A stretch of 64,000 nt of DNA from Cnuella takakiae (GTDB lineage: Bacteria > Bacteroidota > Bacteroidia > Chitinophagales > Chitinophagaceae). Below, one piece after another: positions 53,343 to 61,962 of this stretch (positions within the stretch are counted from its first letter, which is position 1; every line of letters starts with the position of its first letter). A program made the position numbers and the translations under genes. Under the pieces are notes generated by a model that searched no databases, was not told where the DNA came from, and worked only from the letters and a program-made list of their open reading frames with translations. Location of the stretch: the NCBI RefSeq assembly GCF_001953305.1, contig NZ_MTFE01000010.1, positions 5,495,269 to 5,559,268 of the forward strand, read 5' to 3'.

Positions 53343-53372
53343 AAAAAGCCCGACAAGCAGGAGTTGTCAGGC
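53343..53372 (-). terminator. Reverse-strand terminator after the Cys-rich gene
   Basis: On the reverse strand GCCTGACAA and TTGTCGGGC (about 53348-53372, one mismatch) form a hairpin followed by TTTTT. It closes the gene at 53389-53799. Confidence 0.75.
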
Positions 53373-53388
53373 AGTAAGCCAGAAGATA

Positions 53389-53799
53389 TTAAATTCTGAA
53401 TACGCGGTATTGTAAATACAAAGGCTCTTTTTCCCTATCGGGAGGAGCGTTGCTAAAAGGGAGCCTGTAGGATGTGCCTACATAAAGAGTCGGCTGGTAA
53501 TCCGGAAAAAGAGGAGTAACAACTTCTGAAAATGACAAAAGATAGCTTAGGGATGCTTCAGTAGCCTTCTGATCAGCGTCAACTTTTACTTGTTTGTGTT
53601 CATCCTTACAGCAGCCTTTGGTATCTTCTTTAGCCATACCACAATTGCTGCAAGAATCGCTAACATCCTTATCAATCCCCCAGCTCACCAACTCATCCAT
53701 GCAATAGTGCAAATGGATGGTAGCTCCGGTGGAGGCTGTAAGGTAAAGAAGGGATAATATGAGAATAGCGAGCCTTTTCAAAACACTGTCTGTGAGCAA
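53389..53799 (-). CDS. Cys-rich exported protein of unknown function
   Basis: The 136-residue protein has a hydrophobic N-terminus (LAILILSLLYLTASTGATI) and then HLHYCMDELVSW, SCSNCGMAKED and GCCKDEH. The HYCM...CGM...CC pattern is seen in Bacteroidota proteins near copper genes and looks like a metal-binding surface. No ATG is present; TTG at 53799 (or TTG at 53781) must serve. The function is unknown, but a metal-binding accessory role is plausible. Confidence 0.6.
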   Translation of the reverse strand: MLTDSVLKRLAILILSLLYLTASTGATIHLHYCMDELVSWGIDKDVSDSCSNCGMAKEDTKGCCKDEHKQVKVDADQKATEASLSYLLSFSEVVTPLFPDYQPTLYVGTSYRLPFSNAPPDREKEPLYLQYRVFRI

Positions 53800-53982
53800 A
53801 AGTAGGCATTGTCATCTGGAAATAATATAAAAGTTGTTGTCGGGTGAACAAAAAGGCTAGTTAAAAGCCTAAGAAGCGACGAATGCTTCTGCTCTGGAAC
53901 CCGTTAAGCAACACATCATTTTAGCACCATTTAAATGCTAAATAATGAACTCCTACTTTATTCAACCAGATATAGAAGTGGG

Positions 53983-54026
53983 ACAAACGTAATCATTTAA
54001 GCAAATGCTTAAATGATTACGTTTGT
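53983..54026. promoter_or_regulatory. 44-bp perfect palindrome, ArsR/SmtB-type operator
   Basis: The sequence from 53983 to 54003 pairs perfectly with 54006 to 54026 (21-bp arms around AA). The core ATTTAAGCA-AA-TGCTTAAAT resembles operators of ArsR/SmtB metal sensors. It lies 4 nt before the ATG of the arsR pseudogene and upstream of the CzcA gene set, so it probably once served autoregulation and control of that operon. Confidence 0.75.
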
Positions 54027-54029
54027 ATA

Positions 54030-54416
54030 ATGGAAAATAACTGTACCTGTGCGTTTGCTGACGCTGTACTAATTTAAGAGCGCTAGAAAAAAGTCCAATT
54101 GGTAAATCATTCCCTTACTCAATTGAGTCAGATCCTGAGCTTGGTTGGAAATGACGTTCGTCTGAAAATACTTTATCTTCTGGATCAAGAAGGACAGCTT
54201 TGTGTGCGATCTCAGTGACAGTATTCAGATAACGATTCCCGCTGTTTCCCAGCATCTTCATAAGCTGAAGGATTGCAACCTGATCCAAAGCCAGAGGCAG
54301 ACAATCTTCTATTCATTAAAACAGATCAGCTACATATTCTTAAGCCTTTGTTTGAACGCATTACAATTGTAAACCCCCAAAACAGAAAGGCCTTCCATCT
54401 ATTAATTTACGGTTAA
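54030..54416 (+). pseudogene. ArsR-family metal sensor, multiply disabled
   Basis: From ATG 54030 (MENNCTCAFADAV) the frame hits TAA at 54075 and TAG at 54084, then resumes with QLSQILSLVGNDVRLKILYLLDQE. A loss of two bases in the TG repeat near 54200 shifts frame; the continuation reads VCDLSDSIQITIPAVSQHLHKLKD, the ArsR DNA-recognition segment. A third lesion near 54316 leads to TDQLHILKPLFERI. The Cys-containing N-terminus and CVCDL match metal-sensing Bacteroidota ArsR proteins. At least four lesions make error unlikely. The palindromic operator just upstream remains perfect. Confidence 0.82.
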
Positions 54417-54453
54417 GTTTACAATTTCACGTCTTAGAATTTAAGATTCACTG

Positions 54454-54461
54454 TACTTTTG
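54454..54461 (+). promoter_or_regulatory. -7 promoter element before the CzcA gene set
   Basis: TACTTTTG fits TAnnTTTG exactly and lies 7 nt before the TTG start at 54469. No operator copy of the sulfur type is nearby, so this is a separate promoter within or after the arsR remnant. Confidence 0.55.
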
Positions 54462-54468
54462 CGCCTAC

Positions 54469-54849
54469 TTGAAAAAAGTAACTGCCATATTGCTCTTATT
54501 TGTGCAACTTAGCGCAACCACTGAGTTTTCGCAGCTTTTTAAGCTGCCTGTACTTTGGCAGCATTACCAGGAGCATAAGGAAGAGAATAAGGATGTTTCC
54601 TTTATTAGTTACCTGACGATGCACTATCTGAATGGCGATGCAAAGGATGCAGATTATGAAAGAGACATGCAATTGCCTTTCAAAACCGGTTCAAACTATC
54701 AGGTCAGTAGTGTAGCCTCTATACTTCCTGCTCCAATAACCGCAACTGAACCCCCTGTATATTATCACTTGTCCGAAATCGTGACCTCCGACGATACCTT
54801 TATCTCCTCTCAGTTTCTATCTGCTATCTGGCAGCCTCCGAAAGCTTAA
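54469..54849 (+). CDS. Small exported protein preceding CzcA, unknown function
   Basis: The 126-residue protein starts at TTG 54469 (no ATG is available) with a signal-like N-terminus (VTAILLLFVQLSATTEF). It is rich in aromatic residues (LFKLPVLWQHYQEHK) and ends FLSAIWQPPKA. Short proteins with this ending often precede CzcA/CusA genes in Bacteroidota. The family has no known activity; a periplasmic role with the pump is inferred. Confidence 0.6.
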   Translation: MKKVTAILLLFVQLSATTEFSQLFKLPVLWQHYQEHKEENKDVSFISYLTMHYLNGDAKDADYERDMQLPFKTGSNYQVSSVASILPAPITATEPPVYYHLSEIVTSDDTFISSQFLSAIWQPPKA

Positions 54850-55074
54850 GCTTTTCTATTACTGTTTTCCATTCTTACTGCGAGATGAGCTTTGTCTTTA
54901 TCTCGTAATGAACACTCATAGTCACGATCAGCTATGCAGTGTCGCCATTGTTCCTGTGTATGGACGTAAGACGGTTCAAATAGTGCCTTCCCATTCTGAC
55001 TTTCATGGTTCAATGGCAATCTGCGCGAAAAGCGTTGCCATGCCATCTGTTTTTCAAACTGCATTGATTTTACC

Positions 55075-58000
55075 ATGCTTAAGCAAATTATTCATTTTTC
55101 TATCCGGAATAAACTAATCATTGGCCTGCTAACCCTTGGGCTTCTTGTTTGGGGAGCATACCAGGCCACACAATTACCGATAGATGCCGTACCGGATATT
55201 ACTGATAATCAGGTACAGGTGATTACGGTTTCTCCTTCTCTTGGCGCTCCCGACATAGAACGCCTTATTACGTTCCCCATTGAACAGGCAAACAGCAACA
55301 TACCTGGCCTAAAAGAAATCCGAAGCTTTTCCCGTTTCGGCTTGTCTGTTGTTACGATTGTTTTCAACGATGCCGTTGATGTGTATTGGGCCCGACAGCA
55401 GGTAGCCGAACGGCTGCAGCAAGTGCAAAGCCAGATACCGGTTCAATTTGGCAAACCTGAATTAGCACCTGTTACCACCGGTCTTGGTGAAATCTACCAA
55501 TATGTCGTCAGGCCAAAGGCGGGCTTTGAAGGCAAATACGATGTGATGCAACTGCGCACCATTCAGGATTGGATTGTGCGCCGGCAATTGCTGGGTACCC
55601 AAGGAGTGGCGGAAGTCGCCAGCTTTGGCGGAAAGCTGAAGCAGTACGAGATTGCCCTCAATCCCTACAAGCTCAAATCGTACAACCTTACCGTTGATGA
55701 TGTATTCACCGCCCTGGCAAAAAACAACCAAAATACGGGAGGCGCCTACATTGAAAAAGGGCCTACGGTTTTGTTTATCCGTAGCGAGGGGCTGGTTGCC
55801 AACGAAGAAGATCTCAACAACATTGTAGTTAGCAGCACCGCAAGCAACATTCCGGTTTTGATTCGTGATGTGGGTGCAGTTCAACTGGGCAATGCTACCC
55901 GTTATGGCGCCATGACATTTAACGATAAAGGCGAAGTGGCCGGAGCCGTTGTAATGATGTTGAAAGGTGAAAATTCTTCTGCGGTCATTAGAAGAGTGAA
56001 AGAAAAAATTGCTCAAGTTCAAAAATCACTACCCGAAGGTGTTGTAATTGAGCCTTTCCTTGACCGGACAAAAATGGTGAACAATGCCATTTCAACAGTG
56101 GAGCGGAACCTGACGGAAGGTGCTTTGATTGTCATCTTCGTGTTGGTTCTTTTCTTGGGAAATTTAAGAGCAGGGCTGGTCGTAGCATCGGTCATTCCAC
56201 TGGCCATGTTGTTTGCCATTATTATGATGAACGCTTTTGGCGTGAGTGGCAATCTGATGAGCCTTGGTGCCATTGATTTCGGGTTGATAGTGGACGGCGC
56301 TGTTATCATTGTAGAAGCCGTGATGCACCAGCTAAAACACTCAAAACATTTCAGTGGGGTAAACCGGCTCACGCAGGAGAAAATGGATGATGAAGTAGAA
56401 CACAGCGCATCCCGCATGATGAATGCTTCCATCTTTGGGCAAATCATTATCCTGATTGTTTACCTCCCCATCTTTTCGCTACAAGGCATTGAGGGAAAAA
56501 TGTTTAAGCCAATGGCTCAGACGGTTACGTTTGCCCTCATCGGCGCTTTTATATTATCACTGACCTACGTACCTATGATGACTTCTTTGGCAATCAGCAA
56601 AAAAATCTCGCATAAGCCAAATCTAAGCGACCGGGTGATGAACAGGCTGGAAAGGATTTATCAGCATGCGCTGGCAAAATCACTGCGGCTATCGAAAGTA
56701 TTTATCGCATCAGCAGTAGCGCTGTTTATCATTAGTGTCTTCATTCTAAGCCGGATGGGCGGTGAGTTTATTCCCAAGTTGGAAGAAGGCGACTTTGCCG
56801 TAGAAACAAGGGTGCTAACCGGAAGCAACATTACCACCTCTGTCAATACACTTCTTAAAGCCTCACAAATTCTGAAGGCAAGATTTCCGGAAGTGGAAAA
56901 AGTGGTGGGTAAGAATGGCAGCAGTGAAATTCCTACTGACCCCATGCCGATTGAAGCCAGTGACCTGATGATTATTTTAAAAGACAAAAGCACCTGGACC
57001 AGCGCCAAAACCTTTGATGAATTGTCGGAGAAGATGCAGGCTGCCTTGCAGGAAATACCAGGTGTAACGTTTGGCTTTCAGTATCCCGTTCAAATGCGGT
57101 TTAATGAGTTGATTAGCGGCGCCAGGCAGGATGTGGTGTGCAAAATTTTTGGGGAAGACCTGGACTCGCTTGCCAGTTATGCCAATAAACTGGGAGCCGT
57201 GGTAAGCACAGTTGATGGTGCTGCCGATTTATATATTGAAACCGTTACCGGTATGCCGCAGATTGTCATTCGCTACAACCGGCCGGCGATAGCACAATAC
57301 GGCCTTACGATTGAAGACATTAACCGTGTCATCAACACTGGCTTTGCAGGGCAAAGCACCGGACAGGTTTACGAAGGCGAAAAACGATTTGACCTCGTCG
57401 TACGTCTGGAAAGTGGCCAGCGGCAGAACATTGCAGACGTGCAAAACCTGCTGATAGCAACGCCGTCCGGCACGCAAATCACATTAAGCCAGGTGGCCGA
57501 TGTTCGCATAACAGAAGGGCCCAACCAAATACAACGGGAAGATGCCAAACGCCGCATCATCGTTGGCTTTAATGTCCGGGGCCGGGATGTAAAAAGCGTG
57601 GTGAATGAGTTACAGGAGAAAGTAGAACAGCAAATAAAATTACCCGCAGGCTATTTTGTAACGTATGGCGGTGCATTTGAAAATCTGCAGGAAGCACAAA
57701 AACGGTTGAGTATCGCCGTACCCATATCACTGTTGCTCATCTTCCTGCTTCTGTACTTCGCCTTCCGCAGTGTCAAACAGGGACTGCTCATTTACTCGGC
57801 TATTCCACTCTCTGCCATTGGAGGAGTTTTGGCCTTAGCCATCAGAGGCATGCCATTCAGCATCTCTGCCGGGGTAGGATTTATTGCTTTGTTTGGAGTG
57901 GCAGTACTAAATGGCATTGTACTCATCTCCGAATTTAACCGCCTTCGCAAAGAAGGCTGGAAAGACGTGAAACGCATTGTACTGCAGGGAACCAAAGTGC

Positions 58001-59439
58001 GATTACGCCCTGTATTGATGACAGCGACGGTTGCTTCATTGGGTTTTATTCCCATGGCATTGAGCAGCGGCGCCGGTGCCGAAGTTCAGCGGCCATTGGC
58101 AACAGTTGTGATTGGCGGATTGGTCACTGCTACATTCTTAACCTTATTCATTTTACCTATGTTGTATGTCATATTTGATGGAAAGAAAAGAATAAAATCA
58201 TTGCCTGTGAAAGCTGCCGCTATGGGCTTGCTGTTCGTTGTAAGCGGGATGGCTTCGCTAAAAGCGCAAACACCTGTAACGTTGCAGCAAGCCCTTGACA
58301 CGGCGGTTCAGAATAATCTAGCCGTCCGTTCTTCACAACTGAACGTGGCCTATTACCAGCAGTTACAGGGAAGTGCACGGGATGTTCCAAAAACGGCTTT
58401 TAATGCCGAAGTGGGCCAGTTTAATTCCTATCAGGCCGATACAAGACTGGGTGTACAGCAAACCATCAACTTTCCAACAGTGTACACCCGGCAGAAAGCT
58501 TTGTACCAGGCGCAAACCCGCCGGAGCCAGACGGAATTACAATGGACAAAACTGCAACTGAAAGAACAAGTGCGGCAAGACTATTCAGACATTGTTGCTC
58601 TAAAACAGAAACAAAAACTTTTGCAGTTTGCGGACAGCATCTATGCCGGGTTTTTGAGCAAAGCAGCATTGCGCTATAAAGCCGGCGAAACAAGCATTGT
58701 TGAAAGAGCGGCTGCGGAAAACCAGCGAAAGCAAATCAGCCTTCAGTTGCAAACACTGGAAGCAGATATTAATACAGCTCTTATCAGCTTCAATACGTTG
58801 CTCAACAGCAGGCACTATTTTGTCCCGGCGGATACGGGCTTGCGCATTCAGCCTGCATTCATAGCCGACACGGCGCTACTATCCCTTCATCCGGCCATTC
58901 AAATAAAACAAAATGATGTACTGATTGCTGAGCAAAACTGGCAACTGCAAAAAGCTAGGTTGCTGCCCGACCTGACATTGGGCTACAGTAACCAAAGCAT
59001 CATCGGCAACCAGTTGGTTAACGGTGTAAACAAATATTACGACGCAGGCAACCGGTTCCACAGCGTACAGGCGGGTATTGCTATCTCGCTTTTTAGCGGC
59101 GCACAAAAAAGCAGGATACGGGCTGCCCAAACAGCCATACTGCAATCGCAAACAGAATACGAGCTTGCCCGGCAAAGGACGTTATCGGCCTACCGCACCT
59201 TGATAGAGCAATACCGTGTGCAGCAGGCAAACGTACAGGCCTACGAAACAACGATGCTGAAAAATGCTTCCACGGTGTTGAATGCAGCCAACCTGCAGTT
59301 TCAGAATGGAGAAATCAATTACCTGGAATGGGTGATGCTCACCAACCAAGCCGTCAGCATACAATCCGGGTATATAGATGCCGTTCAAAATCTCAACAGA
59401 ATTCAAATCCAACTTCAAACCTTATCAAGCAACCAATAA
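55075..59439 (+). CDS. czcA: CzcA-type heavy-metal RND pump fused to a TolC-like channel
   Basis: The 1454-residue protein is a CzcA-type RND pump (about 1-1040) continued by a TolC-like domain (about 1060-1454). TM4 carries DFGLIVDGAVIIVE, the acidic triad motif of CzcA that couples proton and divalent-cation movement. The junction contains a hydrophobic stretch (AAAMGLLFVVSGMASLKAQ) that looks like a signal peptide retained inside the chain. The TolC part has VTLQQALDTAVQNN and long helices such as LELARQRTLSAYRTLIEQYR-like segments. The fusion is known in Bacteroidota. It is followed by the adaptor gene 10 nt later. Confidence 0.93.
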   Translation: MLKQIIHFSIRNKLIIGLLTLGLLVWGAYQATQLPIDAVPDITDNQVQVITVSPSLGAPDIERLITFPIEQANSNIPGLKEIRSFSRFGLSVVTIVFNDAVDVYWARQQVAERLQQVQSQIPVQFGKPELAPVTTGLGEIYQYVVRPKAGFEGKYDVMQLRTIQDWIVRRQLLGTQGVAEVASFGGKLKQYEIALNPYKLKSYNLTVDDVFTALAKNNQNTGGAYIEKGPTVLFIRSEGLVANEEDLNNIVVSSTASNIPVLIRDVGAVQLGNATRYGAMTFNDKGEVAGAVVMMLKGENSSAVIRRVKEKIAQVQKSLPEGVVIEPFLDRTKMVNNAISTVERNLTEGALIVIFVLVLFLGNLRAGLVVASVIPLAMLFAIIMMNAFGVSGNLMSLGAIDFGLIVDGAVIIVEAVMHQLKHSKHFSGVNRLTQEKMDDEVEHSASRMMNASIFGQIIILIVYLPIFSLQGIEGKMFKPMAQTVTFALIGAFILSLTYVPMMTSLAISKKISHKPNLSDRVMNRLERIYQHALAKSLRLSKVFIASAVALFIISVFILSRMGGEFIPKLEEGDFAVETRVLTGSNITTSVNTLLKASQILKARFPEVEKVVGKNGSSEIPTDPMPIEASDLMIILKDKSTWTSAKTFDELSEKMQAALQEIPGVTFGFQYPVQMRFNELISGARQDVVCKIFGEDLDSLASYANKLGAVVSTVDGAADLYIETVTGMPQIVIRYNRPAIAQYGLTIEDINRVINTGFAGQSTGQVYEGEKRFDLVVRLESGQRQNIADVQNLLIATPSGTQITLSQVADVRITEGPNQIQREDAKRRIIVGFNVRGRDVKSVVNELQEKVEQQIKLPAGYFVTYGGAFENLQEAQKRLSIAVPISLLLIFLLLYFAFRSVKQGLLIYSAIPLSAIGGVLALAIRGMPFSISAGVGFIALFGVAVLNGIVLISEFNRLRKEGWKDVKRIVLQGTKVRLRPVLMTATVASLGFIPMALSSGAGAEVQRPLATVVIGGLVTATFLTLFILPMLYVIFDGKKRIKSLPVKAAAMGLLFVVSGMASLKAQTPVTLQQALDTAVQNNLAVRSSQLNVAYYQQLQGSARDVPKTAFNAEVGQFNSYQADTRLGVQQTINFPTVYTRQKALYQAQTRRSQTELQWTKLQLKEQVRQDYSDIVALKQKQKLLQFADSIYAGFLSKAALRYKAGETSIVERAAAENQRKQISLQLQTLEADINTALISFNTLLNSRHYFVPADTGLRIQPAFIADTALLSLHPAIQIKQNDVLIAEQNWQLQKARLLPDLTLGYSNQSIIGNQLVNGVNKYYDAGNRFHSVQAGIAISLFSGAQKSRIRAAQTAILQSQTEYELARQRTLSAYRTLIEQYRVQQANVQAYETTMLKNASTVLNAANLQFQNGEINYLEWVMLTNQAVSIQSGYIDAVQNLNRIQIQLQTLSSNQ

Positions 59440-59449
59440 ATGCATTCAG

Positions 59450-60601
59450 ATGAAACGTTTAATCATATTTATAATAGCGGCCACAATCCTTTCCTGTTCT
59501 TCTAAAAAGCAAGATACTGCTACAGAAACAGCAGTAAAAGAAGAAAAACAAGTGGACCGCAACTATACCGTGCAGCTTACCGATTCGCAGGCACGGAATG
59601 CACAAATTGTCATCGGCCAGCTTGAGAAAAAGGAAATAGCAAACCAGTTAAAAGTAACAGGCAAGGTAGATGTGCCGCCGCAAAACATGGTTTCGGTCAG
59701 CTTTCCGCTGGGCGGATATTTGAAATCCACAAATCTGCTGCCCGGTACCTATGTAAGAAAAGGCGGCGTGTTGGGTGTGCTGGAAGACATCCAGTTTATT
59801 CAGTTGCAACAGGATTACCTGTCGGCAAAAGTGCGTCTTCAGTTTTTGGAAGCAGACTACAAACGCCAGCAAACGCTGGATGCAGGTCAGGCAACCAGCA
59901 CCAAAATGGTGCAGCAGGTGCGGAGCGATTACCAAAGCCAGCGCATCCTGCTTAGAAGTTTAGAGGAGAAGTTGCGTCTTATTGGCCTCAACCCTGCCCG
60001 GCTGAGCGAAGGAAACATTTCCAAACGTGTCAACATCTACTCACCCATCAGCGGATATGTATCAAAGGTGAACGTCAATATTGGTAAGTATGTAAGCCCT
60101 ACGGATGTATTGTTTGAGCTTGTAAATCCGGCTGACATTCACCTGGTGCTGACTGTGTTTCAAAAAGATGTGGCGAAGCTGAGGGTAGGTCAAAAGGTGA
60201 TAACCTATACCACCAGCGATACGATCAGAAAAATACCGGCTACAATTTTACTCATCAGCCAGGACGTGGCGCCGGATGGCAGCGTACAGGTGCATTGCCA
60301 TTTTGAATACGAAGAACACAAGCTGCTGCCCGGCACGTTTATGAATGCGGAGATAGAGACTAAAAATGCTGAAGCGTTTGTTCTACCCGAAACGGCAGTG
60401 GTGAGCTTTGAGAATAACCATTACGTCTTTGTGCAGAAAGAGGAAAACGTTTACGAAATGATACCCGTGCAGACAGGCGCCAGTGAGAACGGATATGTAG
60501 CGTTGGATGACGCAAACAGCAAAGCATTAGCCGGTAAGCCCATCGTAAGTGCAAATGCATACACATTACTCATGGCTTTAAAAAACAAGGCCGACGAATA
60601 A
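59450..60601 (+). CDS. czcB: CzcB-like RND adaptor lipoprotein
   Basis: The 383-residue protein starts at ATG 59450 with a lipoprotein signal (IIAATILSCSSKK). The adaptor pattern is clear: MVSVSFPLGGYLKSTNLLPGTYVRKGGVLG, a helical hairpin (about 120-185), VNIYSPISGYVSKVNVNIGKYV and the barrel domain. It lacks the CusB-type heavy-metal-binding domain. With the upstream CzcA-TolC fusion it forms a complete three-part efflux system for divalent metals. Confidence 0.92.
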   Translation: MKRLIIFIIAATILSCSSKKQDTATETAVKEEKQVDRNYTVQLTDSQARNAQIVIGQLEKKEIANQLKVTGKVDVPPQNMVSVSFPLGGYLKSTNLLPGTYVRKGGVLGVLEDIQFIQLQQDYLSAKVRLQFLEADYKRQQTLDAGQATSTKMVQQVRSDYQSQRILLRSLEEKLRLIGLNPARLSEGNISKRVNIYSPISGYVSKVNVNIGKYVSPTDVLFELVNPADIHLVLTVFQKDVAKLRVGQKVITYTTSDTIRKIPATILLISQDVAPDGSVQVHCHFEYEEHKLLPGTFMNAEIETKNAEAFVLPETAVVSFENNHYVFVQKEENVYEMIPVQTGASENGYVALDDANSKALAGKPIVSANAYTLLMALKNKADE

Positions 60602-60639
60602 CAACAAACCTACTTTTTAAACAACTCAAAATCAATTTT

Positions 60640-61113
60640 ATGAACCTCAATCCCGCTCACTTGCACCTACTGGTTAATCATATTCCCATTACCGGAGGCA
60701 TAATAGCATTGCTTGTTTTGGCTTACGGCATTCTTCGCAAAAGCGAGCCTGTAATTAAAGCTGCTTATTGGCTGTTCGCTTTTATTGCAGTTTTTTCATT
60801 TATTGCTTCCCAAACCGGCGAAGGTGCAGAGCACATGCTCCTGCAGGCAAAGCTGGCCGACCGTGACACCATTGAGAGGCATGTGGAGGCTTCAAATATT
60901 GCCCAATGGTGCATGGTGCTCGTTGGTCTGGCATCATTGGCTGCTTTGTTCGTCAAACGCTTCCAAACCATGCGTGTGATACCCGCAGTTGTGCTTATAC
61001 TTTCACTTATTGCGGCAGGGTTAATGGCAAGAGCCGGATTGTTAGGCGGTGAAATCATGCACAAAGAAATTCGTAATGAAAATTCTTCGGTTTCTGTTAA
61101 TCCCCTACGCTGA
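60640..61113 (+). CDS. DUF2231-like membrane protein
   Basis: The 157-residue protein has four hydrophobic helices, starting HLHLLVNHIPITGGIIALLVLAYG. The HLLVNHIPI opening and the overall layout resemble DUF2231 proteins, whose His residues may bind haem or metal. It follows the adaptor gene by 38 nt and overlaps the next gene's possible upstream starts. Role unknown; membrane redox or metal handling is plausible from context. Confidence 0.75.
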   Translation: MNLNPAHLHLLVNHIPITGGIIALLVLAYGILRKSEPVIKAAYWLFAFIAVFSFIASQTGEGAEHMLLQAKLADRDTIERHVEASNIAQWCMVLVGLASLAALFVKRFQTMRVIPAVVLILSLIAAGLMARAGLLGGEIMHKEIRNENSSVSVNPLR

Positions 61114-61165
61114 AATGCTTGCTCGAAGAAAAGCATCAAAAACTAAATTATTAAAAGTAAATTCA

Positions 61166-61924
61166 ATGCCAGCAATGTCAGCGTATAACCACAAGTGGGC
61201 ATGGAGCGCAACAGGATCAATACTTGGACTTTTTGTACTGGCTCCATTAGTGATCATTCCATTGGAATATCATTTTGGCAACCACAATCTTTCTCTCAGA
61301 AATATTGTTTCAGATTTTTACCAAAATGCGGTAAGGATAGATTTCGTTAGCGGGTCGCTATTCCTGCTGTTTTTGACACTTGGCGGTTTAGTTGGCAACA
61401 TGCTTTTCAAGATAAAGAAAGGGCACAAAGCTGATGACAGCCATTACGCACCATTTGGCCACTTCCTTATTAAAGGAGAATGCGACACGGTGGAATTTAA
61501 ATCCTCATTCCGGTGGGATTATCGTTTGCAAAAGACAAGCAAAGACATCGAGTTTGCAAGCCTGAAAACGCTTGCTGCTTTTACGAACACCAACGGGGGC
61601 ACTTTATTGATTGGTGTGGATGACGCAAGTGCAGTGGTCGGGCTTGAGAAAGATTATAACACGTTAAAAAAACCGGGGCGTGATGGCTTTGAGCAATACA
61701 TCATGCAGGCAGTATCCCTGTCGCTGGGAACAGAAAACTGCAAGTTCCTTGACATTTCCTTTGTTGCATGCGACAGCAAAGACGTGTGCATGATACATGT
61801 AAAAAAAGCTACCGCACCTGTGTTTTTAAAGCAGCAGCAAAATACACATTTTTTTGTGAGGGCAGGTAACGGCACCCGTGAATTAAACATTCAGGAAGCC
61901 CTGAAATACATCAAAGGTTTGTAA
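61166..61924 (+). CDS. Membrane protein with AlbA_2 (Schlafen-type) domain
   Basis: The 252-residue protein has two N-terminal membrane helices (about 15-33 and 60-85) and a cytoplasmic AlbA_2 domain. The latter shows ECDTVEFKSSFRWD and TLAAFTNTNGGTLLIGVDD, the typical E...K...TNGGTLLIGV pattern of this nucleic-acid-binding fold. ATG 61166 is chosen over the earlier ATG within the previous gene. A membrane-tethered AlbA_2 protein is unusual in a metal block. Its function is not known. Confidence 0.78.
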   Translation: MPAMSAYNHKWAWSATGSILGLFVLAPLVIIPLEYHFGNHNLSLRNIVSDFYQNAVRIDFVSGSLFLLFLTLGGLVGNMLFKIKKGHKADDSHYAPFGHFLIKGECDTVEFKSSFRWDYRLQKTSKDIEFASLKTLAAFTNTNGGTLLIGVDDASAVVGLEKDYNTLKKPGRDGFEQYIMQAVSLSLGTENCKFLDISFVACDSKDVCMIHVKKATAPVFLKQQQNTHFFVRAGNGTRELNIQEALKYIKGL

Positions 61925-61962
61925 ACCAGTTTTATAGTTACATACCAACAAAATCGCAAGCA

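Noticed and set aside
54850-55074. Forward ORF of 69 codons before CzcA
   Set aside because: It overlaps the CzcA start in another frame, has no protein-like features and no promoter spacing. It looks like chance.
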